Below, piece after piece: positions 35,301-47,500 of a stretch of DNA of 64,000 nt. Numbering within the stretch: position 1 is the first letter of the stretch; the number at the start of each line of letters is the position of its first letter. The notes below the pieces were generated by a model. It was given only the letters and a program-made list of their open reading frames with translations, made no database searches and had not been told where the DNA came from. The DNA is from Zeugodacus cucurbitae (Eukaryota > Arthropoda > Insecta > Diptera > Tephritidae), in the NCBI RefSeq assembly GCF_028554725.1, contig NC_071670.1:70345001-70409000 (forward strand), written 5' to 3'. A program made the position numbers and the translations under genes.

Positions 35301-38300
35301 TTTATTAAAGAAAGTAAGCCAAAGTTCATTTTTTTATTTTTTTTTTTTTTCAAATTCAATTGAACACATTTCAATGCAAATACCAGAAAATAATTGATGT
35401 GCTCGCTTTGATCTGCGATAAGCCGTCATAAGGAGCACCTGAAATTTACATGCAAATAAAATAACTCTCTCGCACACTCACACAAAAAAGAGAAACACAC
35501 AAATGAAAAGCATACAAGATTACGTTGCGCATTAAATTTTCATTTTCGCTGTCGCCTCGCTTTGTATTTGCATTTGAATTGAAAAATCTAAACGACCCAC
35601 CACACGCACTCTCCTTTCCATATGTCGCAGTGGCATTCAAATGTCAACGCGGGCATTTTCCGCCATTTACACTTCCTCACGGTAGTTCAGCATCCAGCGA
35701 GTGTGTGATGATATACATATATATGAATAAGTGCGTGTGTGTTTGTCTGCTTGTATTGGAACACATGCCTGGCGGTATGACGCCGATGCCGCTGATTGCC
35801 ACTTCGTCACTTATATATCGTATTTGAGAAGCAAAAAGAAAAAATACGCTAAAAATGAACACACAATAATAGGCATGACAGCAATAACAACAACAAACAC
35901 AACAAAGAAAACAACAATAACTCTCATAGACTATGCAACACGCTTATCAGTCAACCATAATCGCAGTCATCACAATTTGTTCTACTCCAACCCCCGCTGT
36001 GCGCCTCCCGAGAGTGCTCATAAACGGAGGGAGCGACAGGGTGGCAGAGAAGGCGTTCATTACAAATAGCGCACACTTTGAAGAGTGGCAAATGCCATGA
36101 ACGGGAGACAAATGAGAGATGACAGGGGAACGCGCTTGTCCTGTCTGACATTCGTGGATTTGATGTGAATTGCTACGCATTGTCTTCCATCTAAATCTGT
36201 TTGTATGTGTGTTTGTGTATAGTCTTGGCATTACTTATGGCTTTATTATGGAGATCAATGCTGTCATTATTAGCGAAGCAATAAAATTAATCTAAGCAAT
36301 CATTACTTTTGACGGCAGCAATTGGAGCGTTGCGAAGTAAATCATACTTAGATGCTTAGAAATCTTTTTGGCTTGAAGTTGAGGAGGAAAAGTTAATCTG
36401 GATTAACTCTAGCTGTAAATCTTTTATGCATACGTATAGGAGATGATTATAATTTCTAAATGAGTGAGTTAAGTGCAAATTTTAAATCTTTTTGGAGCTA
36501 ACTGCTGCCAGCGATATTTTGTATGACATATGATCCTATAAACTCTTTAAATAAACTGTGAGAGTATTGAGTCTTTTGTATTTAATATATTTTTAGTTTA
36601 GGTGAGGCAGATTCTAATATCATTCTGATAATGATTAATGCACTTAATTTTTTAAACTCTCAATATGTACTATATATTTAAGACAGTACTCGGTTACTTC
36701 AAAAATACTCAAGTTATTTACTGAAGAACTCGATTTTCAAGCAACAGACTCTTCCCAACCATAACCTCAACCTCAAACAGTTTTAACTCTACATTAACTA
36801 TATCGTGTGTACGGTCTAAGAAAACTATCAGAACTCTCTGTAGAAACGCAGGTACATACTTTAAAACGATTTATCATTAAGTAAATTTTGTATGCTTTCA
36901 TTGACCTCAATTTTATTATTAAATTTGTTCATTCGAGTACAATCTAGGCACAATTCAACAAAGCATTTCTTAGATAAGTTGGGAGTTGTGAACGGCGCTT
37001 AAAGGCGATGCGCCAACAGCAGCCGTCGCCGCTGACAAGTGCGCAGCTGCTGCTGACTCACTTTGAAAAATGAATATTTTCAAAGCGCCACAAAATATTT
37101 TTTACCCAACGACACACTTTTCACTTCACACCTCCGCTCTAACAAATTGAACGTTTGTTCGAGTGTAATTTGAGCTTTCGCTTTCACAGAGCTTCTTCTG
37201 ACCAACAAAACCGTGGATTTCTATGCAAATTTTGTGGGTGAATAAATGAATGAGTGATTTTCCGCAGGAAAAATATAAATCAGCACAGGGATGTATTGCA
37301 CTGGCTAATAAATCCTTTTCCGCCGCTTGAAAAATGAATTATTTGCATTGCAAAAAGTCATGCATGCAAAGTTTTGAAATTGAAACCCGTTCGTTTGTAT
37401 TTGTATGTGTGTTTGTGTGAGCAGCAACACCAACAAATGAATATTCACAGTCAAATTGAAGTGATTTTCAATAGCAAACAGCAAGCGATTGCCCGTTTCG
37501 CTGCTGAGCTGTTGTTTTTGTTATTGTTGCTTTCAATATTTGCTGGTCTCACCTTTCTGTTCCAATAACCCAGATCAGTTATGGCAAAAGAACAACAAAC
37601 AAAAACACACACCTCGATAACAAACACGTGCCATGTTTCAACAACAACAACTTGAGTGCTCTGTATATTTGTTGTACGACGGGTTGATTGCAACAACAAC
37701 AATTTGCATGTACTCCCGTCCCCTTCGAAAGCCTAACCTAACCTCACTTTCATATCCACTGCACTTGCAACACCACCCTCCTACTGCACACACTCACTCA
37801 CTCTTCCAACAAACCGTTTTCTATGCTTGCATTGTTGTTGTTGTTATTGCCGCCTTCATTGACGACCGCTTGGTGTGTGGATGGCGCTCGGAGTGTTAAA
37901 TGTTGCCAACAATTTCTGTTTCCTGGCAGTTGTCCACTGAATTGGTGGTGGAATTGTTGTGGCATATAACCGCAGTGGAAGGCGAAACTTTGCAACGAAA
38001 AGTGTTGCAACAACAACTGCAGCAATAACAACAAGCGCATAGTTGTTATCTCCATCATAGTAGTTTCTTCTTTTGTTTGTTACATTGGTGCCTCTATTGT
38101 TTTGACTTATGGATTATTACCGTATTTGTGTTGTTATTGTTATTACAGTCGTTGTTGTTGTTGCGATTACAGCGCAAAGTCAAATTGCATGGCAAATTGT
38201 TCGCAAGCAAAATAATTAAAACTTTTTTTTGAGGTTTACAGTTGACTAAACTTTGTCAATGGCAACCGGTCACAGTGGGGTTGTGTGAGTTGAAAATGGG

Positions 38301-41300
38301 GTATTTAGTTGAAAAAGATGTCAGTTTATGTTGTATTAATAGAGAAGGCCGCTATGAAGTTTCTGATGATTTTGGAAAAATAAATTATTTTGATATTAAA
38401 AAAAATTATATCCTATTTCTAATCCCGATTTTAATACTCTTACTCTATTTGTATTATAAAAACTAAAAATTTTGGATCTCGACAAAAGAAATATGATTCA
38501 GAGGTCAGTCCCATTAGAATGAGTTTATAATAGTGGAGTCGAAGAACGATGACTTATATAAGTAAGTTCGGAAATAGCGACTTCAACTTCTCCACTAACA
38601 TAGCATATGTATATATTATGGTGTTCCACAAATATTTTATTGATTTCACCTCCTCAAATTTCCCGAAACATTACCCCTATATCAGAAGTTTTGATATCGG
38701 AAATATAACATATGAATTTATTTTATGAATTGTTGAAAGGGTGTATTTAGATCCTGCTTGAAATGAGGGAAAAATAATTGCCATTGAAGCCATCTAATGA
38801 AATAAATTCAATTCCAACTAGAACCTGATCAACGTTTTGTCAGAACAAGGTTTTCATTTTGGGGATCTATCCATGCTTGAATCGGTAGATAAAAAATATG
38901 AAGTATCAAAGCATTTATCTCCTCGGTAACCTCTCAAATCGTTAACTGTTATTATCATAGTATCGTATATTGGTTTTGGTCCGAAAATAGACGTCATTAT
39001 TGAATAATTGATGTCGTATCTTAACATGTTATCTGACTTAGGAATATTTTTCTCTATTAGACACATTTTAAACACCTCAAATTGAGGTGAAATTTTTTAG
39101 TAATATATTTGACCTAATACGACTCTATAGTCATTCAGATTTAAATGTTCATTCTTTTATATATATAATAATGTAAATTTATATGAAATATATATTCATT
39201 AAATAAATGTCTTTAAAATAAGAATCTTATTGCTGCAGCGTTATATCTCAAAACCCCATTGATCAATTTTTAAATACGTCACATCCTCACAACCTCAATT
39301 AACAGATTATAGACGCAGGGTGTGACTTTACCCCAAACCAACAAAAGCCTCTCCTCTTTCGAGCATTCTCCTTTTTTCATGCAATTCTTTGAGGACAGAG
39401 CGGACACCATTGGCATTTTACTGTTCGGCGTGTTACTGACCACTTGTGCGCCCTTGGCAAAGGTGACATCACTTTCGAAAGCGAGACTCGAGTCGGGGAG
39501 CGAGGAAGGCGGCAGAGCAGAGAGACTGGAAATTGCGCGACGATAAAAACAATAAATTCATTTCTGCCGCCATGGCTATTCATTACTATATTCTCCTACT
39601 GTTATTTTTTACATTTTCTTTCACTCAGCTTGTTGTTGTATTTTTCATTTTTCGTCTGGTTCTTTGTTCTGCTTCCAAAGAGCCCATTAGAACGAGGATC
39701 AAGCGAATGGCAGAGAATATAGTTAGACAGAAATATGGCAAAAGTGGCGAAAAAAACGAATTTGCTTTTGTGTCTTGAGCAGCGCTATTCAAAACAATGA
39801 GAGCAATGAGCGCACAAGTGGTGAAGCGCCACCAATTGACCATTGTTTTACTCATTGCGAGTTATTATTGTATTTGTATTTGTTAAGCTCCACTGGCCAT
39901 CGCCTCGCCTCGCCGATGTCACGACACGCTAACAACACGATTGCATTACAGGCGAGGAGCGTGTGAGTTGAGTGGCAACCCCAACGGAATCGAAAGTGGA
40001 GTAGTACAGTGCAAAAGCCAACAATGTGGCAATATTGTTGAGGGCAATCACAGCTACGAGAACGAGCGCAGCGCCAAAGGGACTGGGGAAAACGACCAAC
40101 AATGGCAACAAACACTGTACTATTTATGAATTGGGTGGGGAAACTCTGTAGTGAATGCCTAGGACGAGGGAAGTGGTGGTTTAGTATGTGGTTGCTCTGC
40201 GGTGAAAGTGGTGTGGAAATATTAACACCATAACACAATATGAGTTTAGCTAGCGATTGCGTCGCGCCGATCAATGGAAAATAAATGTTGATTCGTGTGA
40301 TAGAGAAACTTTTAGTGAGTTTAGCTAGCGATTGGGTCTGGCCGATAGGTGGAAAATTAATGTTGATTCGTGTGATAGCGAATCTTTTAGTAAGTAAATA
40401 AAAAATAGTATTAAATATTTTTCATTAAAAAAGGCATAAAAAATGTTATGATTTGGATATAATATGTTAATATTTAACACTCTTTCAAATGATTCAGCCA
40501 CACCTTACTATTCCTGTATCTCCCACGTAAGCGTAGGGTCTCTTAACGACAGTCCTACTAAGATTAAACTGCACAGGATATAAAAATAAATTATACCGAA
40601 TGCCATTAACAAATCTTTTCCGATTTCTTTTAATATTAAAGTCTGACATTGCTTACCGTAAATTAAACCAGAAGACTAGGCATAAATTGTTAATGATTTT
40701 GAAGCACTCTCTTACCAAGAACAATTTTAGAAATAATTTGCCTACAATATTTTGTACAATATATGAGGCTTAGTTCTCATATATACAATAGCTGAACAAA
40801 ATATATATTTTTCGTACTGTATCGTACGTGTCGTATACGCAATATTTAAACGTTTTCTAAGTATATTATGACTCTATAAAAAATTCAAAGGCAGTTATCT
40901 TTAGTGTATCTAATTTATATTCTGCATAATTTTTTATAATTTTTAACATTATCCTTTATTTATTTCTATTGCAGCTTGATCCAATAGCCGATTTACTGAA
41001 AATTGTTTAAGAAGCTCCACATTGAGGTGAGTGAAAACTAAATATTTCATTTGAACAAAAATTTAACAAGCCATTTAAATTTATTGAAAGCGGATTTTAT
41101 TATCTATATTTTGTGAAGTTTTATGTAAAGTTGCATAAAAGCCTATATATACATGCAACTTCAAATGACATATTCAACGAAAAGCCTTGTCAAACCCATT
41201 GTTGCTCCACACCGGCAGGATAAATCAACGCATCAATTTTGACATGCAATCGGCTTTTGTTGTTTTTTGTATTATAAATTTTAATTAAATGTCAGACAAC

Positions 41301-43380
41301 TCAATTGTAAAATACTCACACAATAGATTGTGAAAACTGATAATTGAAATCAACACAAAATAGAGTATGAACAATGAAGTGCAGCTTTCATTGAAGATAA
41401 AGTACGTATGAAGACTAAATCAGCCTTCTTTTTTAGACGTTGCCACTAAATAATTTTGTGAGAATTGCATTGGCAATTAAAGTATCTTTTACTCGACTGC
41501 CTTAAGCGCAACAGCTGCCTCGACATTCAAATACTAGTATTTCACACAGGCTGTGCTTCCCTGGCCTCCAGCCGAGCTGAGGCGAGCCGAACGACACCGA
41601 CATCGACTTGTGTCAATTTGCATATTTATTACATCAACATATTGCGCTTTTATATGAGGGCATGCCTATGCAAGTCCATATTTATTTAGATGTGTGTGTG
41701 TGTTCTGTGCAGCCACACATGAACAACTTTCAGCTGCAACAACAACAACAAGCGACTGACGCTGTAAAAAAGCAATTCATTTAGAAGTTGAATAAATTAA
41801 TTTACAACAATTTATTGCATATGCATAGGCGCAACACACAAACACATACACAACTAGATATATATGTTTTAATATTTGTTTTTATGTTTTCATTTCCACC
41901 TTTATGCTGGGCGGATCGAGCAAGCGAATGAATGTCATAGAATCAACAGCGTTTATGTTGATGGTTGCATGCTTTATGCAAGTGAACACACACTCACTCG
42001 TATATACAGAAATTCATATGTGAAAACTGGCGTAAATGCAGCTGCTAAGGCTGTTAGAGCATGCGGTGAAAGCATTCAAATGAATAAATAGGCAGCATAA
42101 AGGGTTCCGCGCACAACAACAACACAAATACACACGAAATCATATGTGAATGTGTGTTTGTAGTGTGTGGTGACACCACAGCAACCGCGTAGCCGAAACA
42201 GAAACAGGCAAAAGTGCGCTTGCCATGGCAAAATCTCATCTACATTTAAGAAGCTGCGCTCGCAGGCAGTCATTCACGACGATTGCATACTTTTAGACAG
42301 CGAGCTCTGACGAGTGGGATGCTTCTACCAACAACAACTTGCATGCTGCGCTGTGTTTATTTATTTATTCATATGTGTATGTGTGTGTGTATGTTGTGCA
42401 ATAATACACATTAGTATGAATGCGCATTTATATTCTGTAGAAGATTCAACTGCCTCAACTAATCTTATCTAAAGCTCTTAATGTTAATTACATTCAAGTG
42501 AGTAGCAGTTACAAGCGGCTTTTCTAGGTTTTGTGCTGTGATTCTTCGCATGAAAAGCTACATATGTTAGACATATACTCGTACATATGCGTAGTAGCGT
42601 GATAATTATATGAGCACTAGAAGCGTGGAAAACTGTTTGGAATAGTTGCAAAAAAAATAAACTGAGAATTTTATTTCTAGCTATTCGAGTTGAGATGCTG
42701 GATGCGAAGGATTTTGTGGAAAATCCTTATGAAGTAGAAATTTTATTTTTGTAGAACAACAAAACAAGTGGAAGCGCTGTATTCGAGTGCAGCTAAGCAT
42801 ATAACGAATTTTTTACACAATATGGACGATGAAATTGGGCACATTTCTGGATACTTAACTAAAAAATCGTGTTTGTTGAGTTATGACACTATTCATATGA
42901 ATGAGCGATATATTGAAAAATTCTTCAATTGATTAAAATTTCGAAAAATATGGGCTTGTCTCATCAATATCTAGCTGAAAACAACAACATTTCTTTTAAT
43001 ATCATTATACCTCTCTTTCTGGCGGTAAATATAATTTGCGGTCAGGAAACCATAACAAAAAAAATTAATTTTACTTTCCAAACCTATGAAATTTTAAACT
43101 CCCCATTATTTTTTAACAAACCTTTTACATGTACCTTGTTCTATAAGCCTGAGAGGTACTGTCAAGAACCATAAGAATATCATTATTTCTAAAAATATTT
43201 GGAAACAATTTTGGAATTTCGAATATAATTTCCTTCTGTTATATTTTAAAGGATTACCATATATATATGATAAACATCTTAAAATAACAAATATTTACTC
43301 AATTAAAAAGAGAACATATTATTTTCGTTAACCTACTCTCTGTTTAAGGCGCGTTAATTATGATCGCACTTCCTTTCGCT
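29341..43380. other. non-coding stretch, no gene recognised
   Basis: About 14 kb. The left edge (29389-29428) shares a ~40-bp word with 26081-26118, and a (CTGTG)n run lies at about 29568-29587. At 30120-30490 is an extremely AT-rich block. A 75-bp tandem pair lies at 40242-40391. Long CAA/TTG-rich stretches occur at 35.8-38.1 kb. The small frames here, for example 38299-38466 and 39572-39778 with hydrophobic stretches, lack any family resemblance. The region separates the two divergent BEN genes and could hold shared enhancers, which is inference. Confidence 0.45.
40242..40391 (+). repeat. 75-bp tandem duplication
   Basis: GAGTTTAGCTAGCGATTG starts at 40242 and again at 40317. The two 75-bp units agree in roughly 88% of positions, through TTGATTCGTGTGATAG and CTTTTAGT. 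Confidence 0.8.
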
Positions 43381-43391
43381 CCTAACAAAAA

Positions 43392-43686
43392 CAGGTAACA
43401 AAGTTTTAATTAACTTCGTGGTTAATTGCTTCATTGTTTTCGGTTAGGAAATTCCCTTTTTTTTCCTCTTTTGTGGAAATTTGAAAACTTTTAAGTTTTT
43501 CCCGCGAAAACAGCATTGCAAATACATAGTTCATTCTCTAGAACAAAAGAAGGTTATTTGCGGCATTTCCGCGCCCTCGATAGCGGGCAACATACATTAA
43601 GGATTGCCTACTTGTTTCTAGATCACCTGGAAATTCAAAGGTCAAAAAAGGAACTTGTTTAAAATTTCTACCTGTTCGACAGGTAA
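43392..43686 (+). promoter_or_regulatory. TAGteam/Zelda-type sites upstream of right BEN gene
   Basis: CAGGTAA at 43392-43398, CTACTTG (inverse CAAGTAG) at 43608-43614, CTACCTG (inverse CAGGTAG) at 43668-43674 and CAGGTAA at 43680-43686. The last three align with the three CAGGTAG sites of the left copy. One is kept and two have changed. Confidence 0.65.
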
Positions 43687-43714
43687 AAAGCACTTTTACA
43701 ATTTGGGAAAAGGG

Positions 43715-43721
43715 TATAAAA
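43715..43721 (+). promoter_or_regulatory. TATA box of right BEN gene
   Basis: TATAAAA in GGGTATAAAACCTGGG, about 95 bases before the ATG. It is aligned with the left copy and followed by the same GCACTTCATCATCAAACTTG word. Confidence 0.82.
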
Positions 43722-43813
43722 CCTGGGTTCATTTGCACTTCATCATCAAACTTGTACGATCTACAAACGTGTTAACAACTCCCAAGAACTCAAACACCAA
43801 AAAAACTTAAAAA

Positions 43814-44455
43814 ATGGCAAACCGCTCTTCTCACAATATGACAAATAATACCGCTTACTGCACTCTATGTGAAGAATCCATAGCCAGCAAACAGTTGAAA
43901 CGTCGTCGCGAATTCGAAACTGCTTTTAATGTCGCCAAGAAGCAGCGCACCGAAGCGCCCATCGATTTACTTATGATCCAACTATTCGTATATCAAGTGC
44001 TAAGACAGCAATTCGAAGCGGCTGCAAGAGCACAACAGCTAGGGACTGTAAAAAAGGAACCAGAGGAAAACTGGACTGCTGACAATTCAGAAACACCTAC
44101 TGAGTCTTCGGACATAGTGAAGATCGGACCGAATGGCACTACTGTGTCCAGACTTGACTTTGAGAAGCTGCGTGAGTGCAGTGCTTCGCTGGCCACACGC
44201 AATCTGCTCGCTTTGATCTTCGATCGCCAGACACTGGCCACCCACTCACTGAGCGGCAAACCCTCGCCCGCTTTCCGTTATGAAGAGCGCATGCTAAAGG
44301 CGCAATTGGATGTCAAGAAAGTTAATGACATAATTCATTTCATTCGAAATGCGTTCAATTACTCCGAGAAGGAGATTCGCTCGACGATTACCATGAAATG
44401 TGCCGACGTGGCCAGAACATTCAAGGGCAAAGAAAACAAACATAAAGAGAACTGA
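43814..44455 (+). CDS. BEN-domain (BEN-solo) protein, Insensitive/Elba-like, right copy
   Basis: This 213-residue intronless paralogue of 5369-6013 is about 88% identical in protein. The BEN domain (about residues 124-204) is nearly unchanged: LLALIFDRQTLATHSLSGKP, SPAF and ITMKCAD are all kept. Most differences lie in the linker (GTVKKEPEE against WTIVKKEPKE) and at the ends. The CTLC pair and the VKKE motif are conserved. An open frame with mainly scattered substitutions suggests both copies are under selection. The gene is expected to be a nuclear DNA-binding repressor or insulator cofactor of the early embryo, by analogy with Elba/Insensitive. It points away from its partner, so the two promoters face each other across ~38 kb. 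Confidence 0.88.
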   Translation: MANRSSHNMTNNTAYCTLCEESIASKQLKRRREFETAFNVAKKQRTEAPIDLLMIQLFVYQVLRQQFEAAARAQQLGTVKKEPEENWTADNSETPTESSDIVKIGPNGTTVSRLDFEKLRECSASLATRNLLALIFDRQTLATHSLSGKPSPAFRYEERMLKAQLDVKKVNDIIHFIRNAFNYSEKEIRSTITMKCADVARTFKGKENKHKEN

Positions 44456-44523
44456 GAACTGTATTAGAAATAGAAATATTAGATGTTTAGGATTTGAATA
44501 ATGTACGACTTAAGATCTGGTGT

Positions 44524-44529
44524 AATAAA
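44524..44529 (+). terminator. AATAAA poly(A) signal of right BEN gene
   Basis: AATAAA about 70 bases after the stop codon, in a 3' flank that aligns with that of the left copy. Confidence 0.7.
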
Positions 44530-44539
44530 TTTTGGAGCT

Positions 44540-47500
44540 TATAAATTAATTGTGTTTTGTTTTTAGATTTACTAGTTTTTAAGGATGTATTTAAAAGAAT
44601 CGGAAGAAGAATCTATGCACCTTTTTGTGTTGAACGAACGACTCTTTAAATTACCAAAAACATTTTCAGTAGTCAAAAAGCTAAACAAAGTGAAAGCAAT
44701 AAAATTTGGCTTGTACTTTATGGCCAGCAAGCAAGCACAAAATGAAAACATATGAAAAATAATAAAAATAAAATTCCGTTTTAAAAAGATACAAGGGCAA
44801 ATCAGATATAATATATCGCTTCATTAAAGACAGATAAAAAGACAGTTTTTGTATGTCTCACACATCACACAGAATAGTGCTGACCGTATGAGGTCACAGA
44901 CGTGCACGCGTGGGATGAGGCCTAGCATGCCAACAGCCGCTTAACAAATAGAGATAGAGTATAAAGCTAGGAAAAAGGTTTCATGAGAGAGTAAACTAAA
45001 AATGTTCATGAAATGCAATGCAGGAGTAATGAATGAAAGAAAGGCTATTGTGTTTGTGCAGCGTGTGTGATGGAGTTCTGTGACTGTTTGTATATTTATG
45101 TGATGGTATTTAGACACTGGTGGACTGAGAACATGAAATGGAAGTTAAAAAAATATTTTTTCATACATGAGAATTAAACATGCCACACAACATTTTTAAT
45201 AAATTTGCTTTTAATTTAAATAATTTAATTTTATATATAAAATGAATGTATAGATCTTAAATATAAAATTAAACACGAGTGCAGCGCTTTTAATTATTGA
45301 AAACATATTGTAAAAGTGTGGAATGAAGACACGCATGCAACCAGACATTACTGCACGCCATGCAAATTTCAAGCACTATCACCACTACACACACACATTC
45401 ACATTCTCATATAAGCGCTTAACAGACAATGTCGCGTGAAGGACAACATCGAAAAGCGATAAATAATCAGCGACAAATTAATTTTCACGGATATGTAAAA
45501 AATGTAATTTGCCTGCGTACATTGATCCGTGAAGAGTGCACAGTGTGTGGCATGTTGCAACAACAGTGAATCAAAAACACGAAAAACAAAAAAACACTGA
45601 AACAAGCAGCACAATCAGCAAGCGATCACAACGCACTGCCAAAGAACTCAAAAAAAGATTTAAACTTTAAATAACTTCACATGAGAGAGATGTAGGTGTC
45701 CGCTTTACCCTCCACCAGCATTATGTAAGCAGCTTGTATGCGCATAATATGTTATTTTAAAGTGTGTATATACGACTTGTAACGTCTATAGCCGCACACA
45801 CTCGTACTTATGTGCATTTTCCAGGCCGACAACTGCACAAAGGGATGTGATTCCCCAATTTTCCTTGTCGGAAATGAAAATCAGTACGCATGACAATGGT
45901 GTATTGATGGTGCATGAGTAGAGGAGAGTGTTTTCAAAGAGCGACATCTAGACGTCTGAAAGTCTCGAAGTTTCTTGAAGTTATATGAAGGAAATATCTT
46001 AAAATTATCCACCAGTATGGAGTACGTCCTTATATCTACTGATTCTATTGAAACCGAATACTTGGTTCACCCTGTAATAAATTTTTAGTTCAAAACACTC
46101 GTCAAATTATACCAAGGAACTTAATCGAAAGCACTCTTCATTAAAGCATATTTTTCCTACATGGCACTCTCATATACAAACATATGTAGCCAACACTCCA
46201 CATAGGGGAGCCTCCAAACCAATGACAATCACGGCCGGCTCTTTAATCTCCAACGCACACATAATGAACAAACCGCCATTGTGGCAATGAGTTGAAGCGT
46301 TAAAGGAAACATGTTTGTTTGTTCGGCGAACATATCCTACACACACGAGAGTGCGGAGACTATTGCGTTGTTGCCTTTGTTAACCAGCGTTGGTAAGGCG
46401 TTAAGCGACAGAGCAAGCGCGCATGATACTTACGAAATACTACGCGGAAATTTAATTTTAAACACACACACACAAAGGAATACATATGTGCGAAAGTTTG
46501 AACAAAGAATGTAGGAAATTGAAAGAAAAGTGACATAACACAGGGAAGAGGAGAAACGCCTAACTGCTGAATACTAAAATTTCCAAAATGTATAGTGCAA
46601 AGTCATTTAATTGATGTCACATAAACATTGAATTTATTTTATCATTTTAATATATATCATTATAAGAATTAAGTATTTTAAATAGGTGGCAACCCTTTCC
46701 AAAAACATATATGGTTAAATAGATGCCTATGTTAGGTTATAAAATTTCATTAATTTAATTGTTTTAGTCCAAAATTCCTTAAGCACATTCAATTAGAAAC
46801 CCATATCCTTATTAAATTTATTGAATTCAAATTTCTTAACAATTGACAACCCTACGCACAACTTTTTGGCAGTTTATAATTTCTTAGCCACCTTCAATTT
46901 GATATTTATATTAACCTCTTTTTAATCAAAATTTCATTTCAACGAAAATAAAATAAATTTACCTCAAAATCGAAATCATTAATCACACATTCAATAATGG
47001 AAATGTAGCATTTACATATTTTCTTGGAAATAATTAATTTCTCAAAATTTCGCCCATTAATAAATTTCAAAATTTTCACCAACCACTGGAAATTTAATTT
47101 CGACTTCAACGCGAATTTATTGCCACTCATCACATTGACAAGTGACGGCGACAACAAAACGCCTAGAGCCTCAAGAGCCCACAGTACAGCCAGGCGGCTC
47201 GTAAATGCCGCTTCTTTTGCACTAAGGAATGCCACTTCACTTAAGTATGCCCTCAAATTGAAGGCCCGTAAGGTCAATAACATCATTTCCTTTAGCGCCA
47301 AACACAAATACAACAACAATAGCAACAGTAAGCAGCCGCACGAAATCGAGTAATTGCGCCCCTTAACAAGCTTAAAGAAGACAATGACAAGTTAACGACC
47401 AGCGCACACACAAAGAGGGAGAGGACGACGCTAAAATGTACAACGAATAATTTGAAGACTCTTTTATACACTGGACATTTCACTACCACTGAGAAAAAGA

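Noticed and set aside
36535..36575. AAATAAACTGTGAGAGTATTG resembling the right end of the dispersed repeat
   Set aside because: Too short and diverged to call a copy, and no neighbouring repeat sequence was found.
39572..39778. 68-residue frame with hydrophobic N-terminus and good ATG context
   Set aside because: The hydrophobic part equals a pyrimidine-rich tract. No promoter, homology or poly(A) support was seen.
42950..43174. Signal-peptide-like small frame upstream of the right BEN gene
   Set aside because: AT-rich chance hydrophobicity, with no matching frame upstream of the left copy.
46939..47353. Opposed 128- and 109-codon frames
   Set aside because: Mutually exclusive, with no family resemblance and no exon signals.
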